Below are positions 35,414-45,189 of a DNA stretch of 64,000 nt, one piece after another. Both the position numbers and the translations under genes were made by a program. How positions within the stretch are numbered: position 1 is the stretch's first letter; every line of letters begins with the position of its first letter. Source of the DNA: a bacterium. Lineage in GTDB: Bacteria > Armatimonadota > Fimbriimonadia > Fimbriimonadales > Fimbriimonadaceae. Location of the stretch: NCBI GenBank assembly GCA_027485645.1, contig JAIXQR010000002.1, positions 124,001 to 188,000 on the forward strand, in the 5' to 3' direction. Under the pieces are notes generated by a model that was not told the DNA's origin, made no database searches, and saw only the letters and a program-made list of their open reading frames with translations.

Positions 35414-38155
35414 ATGGCAACCAAACTCGTCATCGTAGAATCTCCCGCCAAGGCAAAGACCATCGGCAGCTATCTCGGCTCGGACTATGAAGTCCAAGCC
35501 AGCATCGGGCATATCCGAGATCTGATGCCGAACGCCAAAGGTCTGCCGGACGATCTGCGCAAGAAGTGGTGGTCCGACTACGCGGTGGATGTAGATAACG
35601 GTTTTGAGCCGTTCTATGAGGTGCCACCCGAGAAAGCGGCGCAAGTGAAGAAGCTCCGAGACGCGATGAAGGGCAAAGACACCCTCGTCCTCGCGACGGA
35701 TGAAGACCGAGAAGGTGAGGCCATTTCTTGGCACCTTCTCCAAGTGCTGAAGCCGAATAAGTCCGTCAAAGTTCAGCGAATCGCCTTCCACGAAATCACG
35801 CGAGATGCCATCCAGCGGGCGCTTCAGGCCCCACGTGACATCGACGGTCACCTTGTAGAGGCGCAAGAAACAAGAAGAATTCTCGACCGACTCTACGGAT
35901 ACACCCTTTCTCCGGTCCTCTGGTCGCGGGTCATGAAGAACCTCAGCGCTGGCCGCGTTCAAAGCCCGGCGGTGAAGATCATCGTCGAGCGCGAAATGGA
36001 GCGAAAGAACTTCCGCAGCGCGACCTACTGGGACCTCAAGGCCGAGTTCGAAGCCAGCGAGCAGAAGTTCCAAGCGGAACTAAAGGAAGTCGATGGACTG
36101 CGCGTCGCCAATGGCTCCGACTTTGAGGACACGACCGGTCAGTTGCGAGAAGGCCGCGTCGACAAGGTGCTCTGGATATCGCAAGAGCGAGCCGCTGAGC
36201 TTGCCGGACTGGCGAAGGAAGCCAAGCCGTACGTTGTTTCCCGGCTAGACACCACGGAAGGCACTGAAAAGCCCGCGCCGCCGTTCATGACCACCACCCT
36301 GCAGCAGGACGCGAACCGAAAGTTCGGCTACGCCGCCGACCGGACCATGCGCATCGCGCAGACCCTTTACGAAGGTGTTGACCTTGGCGGAGAGCAAGTC
36401 GGACTCATCACCTACATGCGTACCGACAGCCTCAGCCTGAGTGCCGAAGCCATCAGCGGAATGCGCGATTTCATCAAGCAGAACTACGCCGACTGCCTTC
36501 CGCCCAAGCCGGTTCAGTACACGAGCAAAGTCAAAAATGCTCAGGAAGCGCACGAAGCCATTCGCCCGACGGATGCCAACCGACGACCACAAGACGTCGC
36601 ACGATATCTCAACGACGACCAGCTTAAGATTTACACGCTCATCTGGCAGCGAGCCATTGCTTCGCAAATGCTCCCGAGCCGAGTCTTGCGAACCGAAGTA
36701 GACGTCACCACCAAAGCCGAAAACACCGCGCTGACCTTCCGGGCCAGCGGAAAGCAGGTGCTCTTCGATGGCTTCCGGCGCTTGTACACAGAAACGAGAG
36801 AAGAAGAGGCCGAACCGGCGGATCGAATGTTGCCGCGACTGGCCGAGGGCATGGAAGTTGCCCTTGGTGACCTCAATGAGCAGATCCACGAGACCAAGCC
36901 GCCAAGCCGCTTCACCGACGCCACCCTCATCAAGAAGCTTGAAGAGATGGGCATCGGCCGTCCGAGCACGTACGCCAGCATCATCTCGGTCATCGTCGAT
37001 CGCGGCTATGTTCGGAAAGCCGGCCGGCAACTTGTGCCGACCTTCCGCGCATTCTTTGCTTTCCAAGTTCTAGAAAACAACTTCCAAGAGCTCATGGACC
37101 TCGGGTTCACCGCCCGAATGGATGAGGTTCTCGACGAAATTTCGGAAGGTAAAGAGAATCCGAAGAGCTACTTGGATGGCTTCTTCCTCGGCGAACGGGG
37201 CCTTAAAACCCTGGTCGATGCCCGAAAGCGAGAGATCGCATATCCAAACGTGCTGGTCGGGCAACACCCCGAAGACGCGGCGGACATCATTGTTCGAAAC
37301 GGCAAAGACGGACGTCCGTTCTTGCAGCACGGCGATGCCACAACCAAGCGATTTGCGGATATTCCCGACGACGTCGCCCCGGCTGACCTAACGGTGGACA
37401 TGGCGGTCGAGCTTCTGAACAAGAAGTCCGCTCCGGCGGAGAGCATCGGCTTTGATCCGACGACCGGACGCCGATTGATCTTGAAGTACCGCCAGGGCTA
37501 CTACCTGGAAGTCGAGCGAACGCCGGAGGAAATCGAGAACAAGGTGAAGCCAACTTGGGTTTCGCTTCCGCCAGACGCCGATCCGAAGACCTTGAGCCAG
37601 GAAGATCTCAACTACCTGTGCTCGTTGCCGAAGACCATCGGCAAGCACCCGGAGACAAACCAAGTTATCGAGTTCCGAATTGGAAAGTTCGGTCCTTATT
37701 TGGAATCGGGCGAAGAGCGGCGAACCGTTGAAGATTGGCGACTCGCCCAGGACCTCGATGTGGATCGAGCGGTCGAGATTCTCGCCATGCCAAAGGGCCG
37801 CCCGGTCCGAAAGGTCTCGGCTCCGATTGCTGAGTTTGGTGAGATCGAAGGCGCCGCCGGACCGGTCAAGGTCCTTGCCGGTCGCTTCGGTCCGTACGTC
37901 ACCGACGGCACCACCAATGCGACCTTGCCGAAAGGCATCGACCCGGCCAAGTTCACCGCCGAGGACGCCAAGGTGCTCTTGGACCGAAAGCGAGAAGCTG
38001 GCCCCGCCGCGCCTCGCAAGCCGTTGAGAAAGACCGCGACAGCGAAGAAGACTGCTGCTCCGAAAAAGGAAGCCGCGCCAAAGCCCGCCGTGAAAAAGGT
38101 GACCAAGACCGCGGCAAAGAAGGCGAGTCCGAAAAAGAAAACGCCAAAAACTTAA
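35414..38155 (+). CDS. topA: DNA topoisomerase I
   Basis: The 913-aa type IA topoisomerase relaxes negative supercoils. It starts with the TOPRIM domain (VIVESPAKAKTIGSYLG, the DEDREGEAI acidic site) and has the catalytic Tyr334 in ITYMRTDS. Helix-rich domains follow, then C-terminal repeats from about residue 590. It lacks the Cys4 zinc fingers of E. coli TopA and ends in a Lys/Ala-rich tail (about 865-913, recurrent KKT, PKK) that probably binds DNA non-specifically. The GNAT gene starts 3 bases after the stop. Confidence 0.95.
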   Translation: MATKLVIVESPAKAKTIGSYLGSDYEVQASIGHIRDLMPNAKGLPDDLRKKWWSDYAVDVDNGFEPFYEVPPEKAAQVKKLRDAMKGKDTLVLATDEDREGEAISWHLLQVLKPNKSVKVQRIAFHEITRDAIQRALQAPRDIDGHLVEAQETRRILDRLYGYTLSPVLWSRVMKNLSAGRVQSPAVKIIVEREMERKNFRSATYWDLKAEFEASEQKFQAELKEVDGLRVANGSDFEDTTGQLREGRVDKVLWISQERAAELAGLAKEAKPYVVSRLDTTEGTEKPAPPFMTTTLQQDANRKFGYAADRTMRIAQTLYEGVDLGGEQVGLITYMRTDSLSLSAEAISGMRDFIKQNYADCLPPKPVQYTSKVKNAQEAHEAIRPTDANRRPQDVARYLNDDQLKIYTLIWQRAIASQMLPSRVLRTEVDVTTKAENTALTFRASGKQVLFDGFRRLYTETREEEAEPADRMLPRLAEGMEVALGDLNEQIHETKPPSRFTDATLIKKLEEMGIGRPSTYASIISVIVDRGYVRKAGRQLVPTFRAFFAFQVLENNFQELMDLGFTARMDEVLDEISEGKENPKSYLDGFFLGERGLKTLVDARKREIAYPNVLVGQHPEDAADIIVRNGKDGRPFLQHGDATTKRFADIPDDVAPADLTVDMAVELLNKKSAPAESIGFDPTTGRRLILKYRQGYYLEVERTPEEIENKVKPTWVSLPPDADPKTLSQEDLNYLCSLPKTIGKHPETNQVIEFRIGKFGPYLESGEERRTVEDWRLAQDLDVDRAVEILAMPKGRPVRKVSAPIAEFGEIEGAAGPVKVLAGRFGPYVTDGTTNATLPKGIDPAKFTAEDAKVLLDRKREAGPAAPRKPLRKTATAKKTAAPKKEAAPKPAVKKVTKTAAKKASPKKKTPKT

Positions 38156-38157
38156 GC

Positions 38158-38577
38158 ATGACGGTACGAAAAATCGAGCACGGGTCCGCGGATTACGATG
38201 CTGCAGTCAGCCTGCGGCGACGAGTTTTGCGGGCACCGCTCGGGCTCGACTTTTCGGCCGGAGAGCTTGCCGCCGAGGCAAACCAGCTCCATCTTGGACT
38301 CTGGGATGAGGAGGAACTCGTGGGTTGCCTAAGCCTCGTGCGCATCGAAAACGAATTCAAGATGCGGCAAGTCGCCGTGTTGCCCGAGCGGCAGCGCCAA
38401 GGCATCGGCAAACGGCTCGTCGAAGCGGCCGAGGTCGCCGTTGCGACCGGGCTGATCACGCTTCATGCCCGAGAAGTGGCGATTCCGTTCTACGAAGCAA
38501 TGGGCTACGAAAAGGTCGGTGATCCCTTTTCTGAAGTGGGAATTCCCCACATCAAGATGGCCAAACGCATCGGATAA
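38158..38577 (+). CDS. GNAT-family N-acetyltransferase
   Basis: The 139-aa protein is a single GNAT domain with the acetyl-CoA loop RQVAVLPERQRQGIGKRLV and the C-terminal AIPFYEAMGYEKVGDPFSE. The latter pattern, with the internal strand ITLHAREVA, resembles ElaA/YjcF-type acetyltransferases. It has no signal or membrane segment. It lies 3 bases after topA and is likely cotranscribed with it. Substrate unknown. Confidence 0.82.
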   Translation: MTVRKIEHGSADYDAAVSLRRRVLRAPLGLDFSAGELAAEANQLHLGLWDEEELVGCLSLVRIENEFKMRQVAVLPERQRQGIGKRLVEAAEVAVATGLITLHAREVAIPFYEAMGYEKVGDPFSEVGIPHIKMAKRIG

Positions 38578-38622
38578 CGCAAAAATACCGGCACCCGCCA
38601 ACGGTTGAACCTAAATGCCGGG

Positions 38623-38628
38623 TAAAAG
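38623..38628 (+). promoter_or_regulatory. -10-like element before the propeller gene
   Basis: TAAAAG ends 8 bases before the ATG at 38637. No -35 box at proper spacing was found. Same close spacing as in other genes of this window. Confidence 0.35.
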
Positions 38629-38636
38629 CACCGATC

Positions 38637-41543
38637 ATGCGTGGACGTCTTGCGTTTCTAGCCCTTGCACTTGTTTCGATTTCAGTGGCCCAAGAGGGCC
38701 CGCGGCTGGATAAGAATGCGGAACGTGCCAAGTTCCATCCAAGCGCCGTCAAGGGAACCAGCGCCGCAGAACGAATGGCGGCCCGCGAAGCTCGCGAAAA
38801 GCTCAAGGCCGAAAGCTACTTTGCGGGAGTGAAGTGGCGAAACGTTGGCCCGGAGATTCAGGGCGGCCGCGTGGTGGATATCGAGTCCCCAGCAAGTGAT
38901 CCCGACACCGTCATTGTCGCCTTCGCAACCGGCGGACTGTACCGCACCAAGGACGACGGCATCACCTGGGAATCGCTTTTCGACGATCAGAGCACCTACG
39001 GGATCGGCGACATTGCCGTCAGTAAAGATGGCAAGACGATCTGGGTAGGCACGGGCGAATCGAACAGCCAACGAACCAGCTACGCCGGAACGGGCGTCTT
39101 CAAGTCGACCGACGCTGGCAAAACTTGGGTGAACGTTGGCCTGCCCGAAAGCCATCACATCGGAAAAGTGATCATCGACCCGAAGGATGAGAACACGGTC
39201 TACGTCGCTGCCCTGGGCCACCTCTACAGCCAAAACGAAGAGCGGGGCCTCTACAAGACCACCGACGGCGGAAAAACTTGGAAGCTTGTTCTCAAGTCGA
39301 ACGAGTACACCGGCGCCATCGACGTGGTTCAAGACCCCACGAATCCAAAGATCATCCTCGCCAGCATGTGGGATCGTGATCGACGGGCGTGGAACTTCCG
39401 CGAAAGCGGAGAAGCCAGCGCGGTCTACCGAAGCGTGGATGGCGGCAACACTTGGGCGAAGGTGACGGACCTTCCGACCGGAAACGCCGCAGGTCGAACC
39501 GGCCTCGCCATGTGCCCTGGCAAGCCAAACGTGGTTTACGCCTTTGTAGATAACCAGGCAAACGACCCCGATTGGAATTACCGAGATGAAAAGCAGCCTT
39601 CTGGCCGCTTGACCCCGAATCGATTCCTACTCCTCACGGACGAAACGCTGAAGCAGCTCGAGGTCAAGCCACTCGACGACTTCCTTCGAGGCTATTCGCG
39701 CGCCGAACTCAAAGCTTCCGAAGTGATTGAGCAGGCTAAGGCCGGAAAGATGACCTATGCCGAGGTTAAGGCAAAGCTCTTGGCGGCCTACCCGGACATG
39801 TTCACCGGAGACATCCTTCAGTCGGAACTGTACCGATCCGACGACAGCGGCAAAACTTGGAAGAAGCAGGCTCCGATTGGTGGAATTGGCGGCTACTACT
39901 GGGGCCGAATGTTCGTGCATCCCACGAACCCAGATGAAGTCTTTGTGACCGGCGTGCCGCTCCTACGCAGCCGCGATGGCGGAAAAACTTGGACCAGCAT
40001 CGCCGAAGAAGCGCACGTGGATCACCACTCCGTGCTCCACAACGCAAAGAATCCGAACAAGGTTTGGATTGGCAACGACGGTGGCGTCTACTTGAGCTAT
40101 GACGGTGGTACCACGGTTCGCCATATCAACAACTTGAGCCTCGCCCAGGCCACGACCGTCGCGGTGGATAACAAGCGGCCCTACAACATCATCGTTGGCA
40201 ACCAGGACAACGGCACCATGCGTGGCCCGAGCACCTACGTGCCGGGACGATCCGACAAGTCCCTTTGGAAGGATCTCTTTGGTGGTGATGGTAGCGCAAT
40301 CGCCGTGGACCCCCGCAACGACGGAGACCTCGTTTACGTGGCGTACCAATTTGGCCAGCACTTTGCGATTGATCCCACTTCGCCGCAGGCGCGACCGATC
40401 ACGCCTCGCTCGGACATTCGTGGTCAAGAGCTCCGCTGGAACTGGATCTCGCCCCTCGTCATCAGCACCCACCAGCCCGATATCCTGTACTTAGGTTCGC
40501 AAAAGCTGCACAGATCGTTCAATCAGGGACGAAACTGGGAAGCCATCAGTGGCGACCTGACCAAGAACCGACCGAACGGCGACGTGCCGCACTCCACCAT
40601 CAAGGACATCAGCGAGAGCCCAATCAAGTTCGGCCTGATCTACGTCGGCACCGATGACGGCAACGTGCAGCTGACGCCAAACGGTGGCTACTCGTGGACC
40701 AACATCAACACTCCGGCGCCGGACAAGTGGGTCACCCGCGTGGTGGCGTCCAAGTACGACGTGAACACCGTATACGTGTCGCAGACCGGCTATCGCGAAG
40801 ATGATTTCAAGGCGTACCTTTGGAAGTCCACCGACCAAGGAAAGTCTTGGGCTAGCATCGTCGGCAACCTACCCGCCGAGTCGATTGACGTTGTCCGCGA
40901 AGATCCGAAGGACAAGAACATTCTCTACGTTGGCACCGAAATGGGCGTTTACGTCACTTTCGATGGCGGAAAGGAATGGATGACCCTGCACGGCGGACTG
41001 CCAAACTCACCCGTCCATGACCTGGTGATTCAGGAGCGAGCCGATGATCTGGTTATTGCCAGCCACTCGCGCGGCGCTTGGGTCTTGCCTTTGAAATGGG
41101 TTCGCGCGCTCAAGCCAGACTTAACGTCCAAGGACCTCACGATCATCGACCTCGCCGATGTTCGCCGCTTGCCGACTTGGGGCTATCGACGCGGTGATGC
41201 CTGGAACACCGAAGACCCGATCGCCCCGGCGGCCAACGGCAACGTGTTCGCGAAGGAAGCCGGTAAGGCAACCTTCCGACTGCTCGATAAGGATGGCAAG
41301 GTTGTCCATTCTCAAGAAGTCGAACTCCTGAAAGGCTTCAATGCGGTCTCGTTCTCGCTGGAGATGGCGAAAGGCTCGAAAGATCCGATTGACATCAAGG
41401 GACGCAAGCCAAAGGACGCCAACGAAGTGTTGGCCGATCCGTTCGAGGCGCGCCGTCCGAAGTACGTTCCAGTGGGCGAGTACACCCTAGAAATCGAGCA
41501 AGCCGGAAAGAAAGTCACGAAGTCCTGGAAAGTAACGAGCTAG
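38637..41543 (+). CDS. Secreted sortilin/Asp-box propeller protein
   Basis: The 968-aa protein begins with a signal sequence (MRGRLAFLALALVSISVAQE, cleavage likely after AQ) and is built from Asp-box (BNR) repeats of sortilin/VPS10 and sialidase-like propellers: RTKDDGITW, KSTDAGKTW, KTTDGGKTW, RSVDGGNTW, RSDDSGKTW, RSRDGGKTW, KSTDQGKSW. These spread over residues about 100-790, enough for one or two large propellers. The last 150 residues look like a beta-sandwich tail. Relatives are often called glycosyl hydrolases, but no sialidase active site is obvious, so an enzymatic role should not be assumed. Confidence 0.85.
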   Translation: MRGRLAFLALALVSISVAQEGPRLDKNAERAKFHPSAVKGTSAAERMAAREAREKLKAESYFAGVKWRNVGPEIQGGRVVDIESPASDPDTVIVAFATGGLYRTKDDGITWESLFDDQSTYGIGDIAVSKDGKTIWVGTGESNSQRTSYAGTGVFKSTDAGKTWVNVGLPESHHIGKVIIDPKDENTVYVAALGHLYSQNEERGLYKTTDGGKTWKLVLKSNEYTGAIDVVQDPTNPKIILASMWDRDRRAWNFRESGEASAVYRSVDGGNTWAKVTDLPTGNAAGRTGLAMCPGKPNVVYAFVDNQANDPDWNYRDEKQPSGRLTPNRFLLLTDETLKQLEVKPLDDFLRGYSRAELKASEVIEQAKAGKMTYAEVKAKLLAAYPDMFTGDILQSELYRSDDSGKTWKKQAPIGGIGGYYWGRMFVHPTNPDEVFVTGVPLLRSRDGGKTWTSIAEEAHVDHHSVLHNAKNPNKVWIGNDGGVYLSYDGGTTVRHINNLSLAQATTVAVDNKRPYNIIVGNQDNGTMRGPSTYVPGRSDKSLWKDLFGGDGSAIAVDPRNDGDLVYVAYQFGQHFAIDPTSPQARPITPRSDIRGQELRWNWISPLVISTHQPDILYLGSQKLHRSFNQGRNWEAISGDLTKNRPNGDVPHSTIKDISESPIKFGLIYVGTDDGNVQLTPNGGYSWTNINTPAPDKWVTRVVASKYDVNTVYVSQTGYREDDFKAYLWKSTDQGKSWASIVGNLPAESIDVVREDPKDKNILYVGTEMGVYVTFDGGKEWMTLHGGLPNSPVHDLVIQERADDLVIASHSRGAWVLPLKWVRALKPDLTSKDLTIIDLADVRRLPTWGYRRGDAWNTEDPIAPAANGNVFAKEAGKATFRLLDKDGKVVHSQEVELLKGFNAVSFSLEMAKGSKDPIDIKGRKPKDANEVLADPFEARRPKYVPVGEYTLEIEQAGKKVTKSWKVTS

Positions 41544-41562
41544 TCCGTCATACTCTCATATC

Positions 41563-42327
41563 GTGTTTGAATGGGTAAGTTCACCGGCTGCCTGGGCCGG
41601 TCTCTTCACGCTTTTGCTGTTGGAGATCGTCCTAGGCATCGACAATATCGTGTTCATTTCGATCTTGGCCGGCAAGTTGCCGACGAAGGAAGAGCAGGAA
41701 CAGGCCCGAAAGTTGGGCCTTGGAATCGCGCTAATTTCGCGAATTCTGCTCGTGCTTTCCGCCAGCTGGATCGTTAGCCTCACCAAGCCAATCTTTACGA
41801 TTCCCGGCATCGCGGATCACCATATCGCGGAGATTTCTGCGAGAGATCTCATCTTGATCCTGGGTGGCGTCTTCCTGATCTATAAAGCCGTCAAGGAGAT
41901 TCACCACAAGCTTGAGGGGGCCGATGATAGCCACGATGCCTCCGCGAAGCCTAAGCTCTCGGCAATCCTTGCCCAGATCTTGTTGCTAGACGTCGTCTTC
42001 TCGATTGACAGCGTGATCACCGCCGTCGGCATGGTCAAAGACGTATCGATCATGATCATCGCCGTTATCGGCGCGGTCGCGTTCATGCTGGTCTACTCCG
42101 GTCCGATTGCTCGTTTCGTCGAAAAGCACCCAACCGTCAAGGTTCTCGCCCTATCGTTCTTGATCATGATTGGGACGAGCCTCATCGCGGAAGGAACTGG
42201 ATTCGAGATTCCGAAGGGCTACATCTACTGCAGCATGGCCTTCGCCATCTTGGTTGAAGCGATCAACTTGCGAGTTCGACCGAAGCATGCTCCGGTCGAA
42301 ACGCCGTCCATCGAAGAAGCTCACTGA
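41563..42327 (+). CDS. TerC-family integral membrane protein
   Basis: The 254-aa protein has about seven membrane helices. TerC motifs are clear: LLEIVLGIDNIVFISIL with its membrane aspartate, ILLVLSASWIV, and LLDVVFSIDSVITAVGMV. The family includes manganese exporters (Alx/MeeF) and tellurite resistance proteins; metal transport linked to the secretory pathway is the likely role. The start is GTG at 41563. It ends 4 bases before the stop of the converging aldo/keto reductase gene. No ter cluster surrounds it. Confidence 0.88.
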   Translation: MFEWVSSPAAWAGLFTLLLLEIVLGIDNIVFISILAGKLPTKEEQEQARKLGLGIALISRILLVLSASWIVSLTKPIFTIPGIADHHIAEISARDLILILGGVFLIYKAVKEIHHKLEGADDSHDASAKPKLSAILAQILLLDVVFSIDSVITAVGMVKDVSIMIIAVIGAVAFMLVYSGPIARFVEKHPTVKVLALSFLIMIGTSLIAEGTGFEIPKGYIYCSMAFAILVEAINLRVRPKHAPVETPSIEEAH

Positions 42328-42331
42328 GCGC

Positions 42332-43225
42332 TCACGTCAGGCTGAGCCAGTCTGACGGAGCTACTTCTTGCCATCGTCGCCGAAATGCCTCGTTGATCTC
42401 CGGATCAACGGGGTATTTCGTTAAGCCATCGACGTTCTGCCGGAAGCGATTCTTCGATGACGATCCAACGATCGCGGTACACACGGCGGGCTGGCTGAGC
42501 GTGAAGTTGAGTGCTCTTGCCACCGCTTCATCGCTTGAGACCGTAAGCTCCGGGTACTGCAAGGTCTGGAATCGCTCCCAGTACGGGCGAGCGTAAAGCC
42601 CCTGGGCTGGTTCGCTGAGCCAAGCCGCGTTCGCAACCGGACGCTTCACAATCACGCCAATCTGGTTCTGCTGCGCTGCGGGCAGTACGGCCTGGATGTT
42701 CGCTTGATCCATGATGTTGACGGAACACTGAAGCGAGTCGAATCTCCCGCACTCCACCGCAAACTTTGCTGCTTCGTTGTCGCCGCTGTAGCCAATGTAG
42801 CGGGTCTTTCCGGCCGCCTTAGCCTCTTCCAAAACTTCAATGACCGCACCCACTTGGAGCAGTTCGAGCGAGCACGTGTGCAACTGAATGAGATCGACGT
42901 AGTCCGTTTGAAGTCGCTGCAAAGACCGGTCGATCTGCTTGCGCAGCATGTCGGGCTCCCAGTCTTCGCCTTCCATGCCGCTCGTGTGGCCGCATTTGGT
43001 GAACAAATAGAACTCTCCTCGGCGATGGCTGACCGCCTTGCCGATCTTCTCTTCGCTGTCGCGATAGCACTCGGCCGTGTCGATAATGTTCAGGCCCGCG
43101 TCGAGCGCGTCGTTCAGAAGGTCGTCAACAACCGATTGTTCCGTCTCGCGGAAACCGATCTCTGAGGTTCCGTAGCCGATCGCGGACACTTTCATATCCG
43201 TCTTGCCGAACTGCCGATATTGCAT
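42332..43225 (-). CDS. Aldo/keto reductase
   Basis: The 297-aa TIM-barrel oxidoreductase uses NADPH to reduce carbonyls. The tetrad is visible: Asp and Tyr in DTAECYRDSEEKIG, Lys in FTKCG, His in QLHTCS. It starts MQYRQFGKTDMKVSAIGYGT, the common AKR opening. Substrate unknown. It is the last gene of a minus-strand run and follows the ABC-F gene, with 17 bases between. Confidence 0.9.
   Translation of the reverse strand: MQYRQFGKTDMKVSAIGYGTSEIGFRETEQSVVDDLLNDALDAGLNIIDTAECYRDSEEKIGKAVSHRRGEFYLFTKCGHTSGMEGEDWEPDMLRKQIDRSLQRLQTDYVDLIQLHTCSLELLQVGAVIEVLEEAKAAGKTRYIGYSGDNEAAKFAVECGRFDSLQCSVNIMDQANIQAVLPAAQQNQIGVIVKRPVANAAWLSEPAQGLYARPYWERFQTLQYPELTVSSDEAVARALNFTLSQPAVCTAIVGSSSKNRFRQNVDGLTKYPVDPEINEAFRRRWQEVAPSDWLSLT
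42335..42357. terminator. Hairpin between converging TerC and aldo/keto reductase genes
   Basis: A 10-bp stem with one G-T pair (42335-42344 with 42348-42357) closes a 3-base loop just after the TerC stop and within the last codons of the converging gene. No U-tract is present on either strand, so termination is uncertain. Confidence 0.3.
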
Positions 43226-43242
43226 TCAGCGAAGTTACCGTA

Positions 43243-45147
43243 CTAGCCGGCGCGTTGGGCGTTCAGTTCTTCCAACCGGATGTTTTGCTCTTCCCATGTG
43301 GACATCGTCCCTTCGAGAGCTTCTTTCGCAACCTGGTACTCGGTTGTGAGCGCGAGAATGTCCGCGTCTGGCTTCAAATTGGCCAGTTCCTCCTCTATCT
43401 CCTTAATGTCCTCTTCCTGGTCAGAAATGCGATTTTCGAGGTCGGCAATCAGCTTCTCGGTCCGCTCGATTTCCTTGCTGAGCTCACGTGGTGAGAGCTT
43501 CGGTTCCTTGGGTTCCTCAACCACCTTCTTCTGGTTGCTCGGCTGAACCTTCGGAGCAATCGCGGCGCCACGCCGATAGTCATCGAAGGTGGAGTTGTAG
43601 ATCACGCAGCCCGACTTCTTGACGTCGAGGATGTTGTCCGCGATCTGGCTCAGCAGCCATCGGTCGTGCGAGACCATGATGAGCGTGCCTTTGTAATCCC
43701 GCAGAACGTCCACCAATGCGTCGCGACTGGCCATGTCGAGGTGATTTGTAGGCTCGTCCAAAACCAGCAGGTTCGGATTTAAATGGGTAAGTTTGGCTAG
43801 CGAAAGCTTGTTCTTTTCGCCACCGCTCAAGGTCTTGATCGGTCGGTAAACATCGTCTCCCGTAATCAAGAATCGACCAAGCAAGTTCCGGGCATCGGGT
43901 GGCTTGAGGTCGAGCCCAAAGACGAAGTAATCCAGTGGCGATTCCTCGGGATCGAGGTCGCTTGCGTCTTGCGTGAAGTAGCCCGCGGTGACGTTGCTTC
44001 CAAGACGCACCATGCCGCCCTGGGCTTCAAGCTCGTTCATTGCGACCTTGATGAGGGTGGATTTGCCCGCGCCATTCTCGCCAATCACGCCCCATCTTTC
44101 GCCGATTCGGACTGTCCAGTCCAAGCCTTTGATGAGCGTCGTTCCTGGGAAACCAACATCGAGCTTCTGCGTCGCCAGAACAATATCGCCCGACCGCGCC
44201 GCTTCGCCGAACCCGCCGCGCATCTGGCGATCGTTTTTGGGCGCCTCGACTTTCGTTTCAATCAGGCGGTTCATCAGTTTCAACCGACCTCGCGCTTGGG
44301 CGGTCCGTTGGCTGTTCATGAAGCGACGAACGTACTCGTCCATCTTCGCGATTTCGCGATCCTGCTGCCGAGCAACCTCAGCCAGCCGGGCATCCTCTTC
44401 CTTTCGCAGATCAAGAAACTTCTCGAACGGGCCGGGATAGGCAAAGACCTGTTGCTGCCGCAGTTCCAAAACGCGCTCGGCCGTATTGTTCAAGAACGTT
44501 CGGTCGTGACTTACCAATAAGACTGCGCCGTGGTATGCCTTGATCCAACCTTCCAGCCACTCCGTCGCCTGCAGGTCAAGGTGGTTCGTAGGTTCGTCGA
44601 GAATCAAAAGTTCAGGTTCTTCGAGGAGCAACCGGGCAAGGGCGAGCCGCGTTCGCTCACCGCCCGAGAGCTTCGAAGTCGGCTTATCAAACTCATCTTC
44701 GGTAAACCCAAGCCGCTTCAAGACCGCCCGCATGTCGGTCTCCGCGCTGTAGCCTTCGGCATCCAGAAAGTGCTCGTGGACCAACGCGTACTCGTCAATA
44801 TCCTCTTGCGTGGCCGTTCCCGCATCGAGTTTCAGCTGAAGCTCTTCGAGTCGGGCTTGCAGTTCAAGCTGATGCTCCCGGGCCGACTGCGCTTCTTCGA
44901 GAACCGTCTTGCCGCTGGTCACCGGCATGTCCTGCTTCAGGTAGCCAATCTTCGCGCCGCGAGCGAGGTTGCACGAGCCGTTGTCGGGTTTGTACTGCCC
45001 GGTGATGATGCGAAGAAGCGTCGTTTTCCCCGCCCCGTTCCGTCCGACCAGGGCCACTTTTTCTCGGTTTTCCAAGCGAAAAGTGACCCCGTCCAAGACG
45101 ACATCAACATTAAAGGCTTTTCGGACGTTTGAAACGGACAGCAACAT
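43243..45147 (-). CDS. ABC-F family ATPase
   Basis: The 634-aa protein contains two ABC nucleotide-binding domains joined by a linker and no membrane segments, as in ABC-F translation factors (EttA, Uup, YdiF). Each has Walker A (GRNGAGKTT, GENGAGKST), the LSGGE signature and the LDEPTNHLD Walker B. A coiled-coil C-terminal tail (about residues 545-630) suggests the Uup/YdiF type. The role is ribosome rescue or antibiotic protection. A hairpin sits 4 bases before its start codon. Confidence 0.92.
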   Translation of the reverse strand: MLLSVSNVRKAFNVDVVLDGVTFRLENREKVALVGRNGAGKTTLLRIITGQYKPDNGSCNLARGAKIGYLKQDMPVTSGKTVLEEAQSAREHQLELQARLEELQLKLDAGTATQEDIDEYALVHEHFLDAEGYSAETDMRAVLKRLGFTEDEFDKPTSKLSGGERTRLALARLLLEEPELLILDEPTNHLDLQATEWLEGWIKAYHGAVLLVSHDRTFLNNTAERVLELRQQQVFAYPGPFEKFLDLRKEEDARLAEVARQQDREIAKMDEYVRRFMNSQRTAQARGRLKLMNRLIETKVEAPKNDRQMRGGFGEAARSGDIVLATQKLDVGFPGTTLIKGLDWTVRIGERWGVIGENGAGKSTLIKVAMNELEAQGGMVRLGSNVTAGYFTQDASDLDPEESPLDYFVFGLDLKPPDARNLLGRFLITGDDVYRPIKTLSGGEKNKLSLAKLTHLNPNLLVLDEPTNHLDMASRDALVDVLRDYKGTLIMVSHDRWLLSQIADNILDVKKSGCVIYNSTFDDYRRGAAIAPKVQPSNQKKVVEEPKEPKLSPRELSKEIERTEKLIADLENRISDQEEDIKEIEEELANLKPDADILALTTEYQVAKEALEGTMSTWEEQNIRLEELNAQRAG

Positions 45148-45151
45148 GGGA

Positions 45152-45173
45152 TCGGATGCTTTGCGGCATCCGA
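45152..45173 (-). terminator. Hairpin between M14 and ABC-F genes
   Basis: A perfect 8-bp stem (45152-45159 with 45166-45173) has a 6-base loop. On the minus strand it begins 16 bases after the M14 stop and ends 4 bases before the ABC-F ATG. No U-tract. Could end the peptidase transcript or sit in the ABC-F start region. Confidence 0.4.
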
Positions 45174-45189
45174 GAATGTACCGCGTTCC

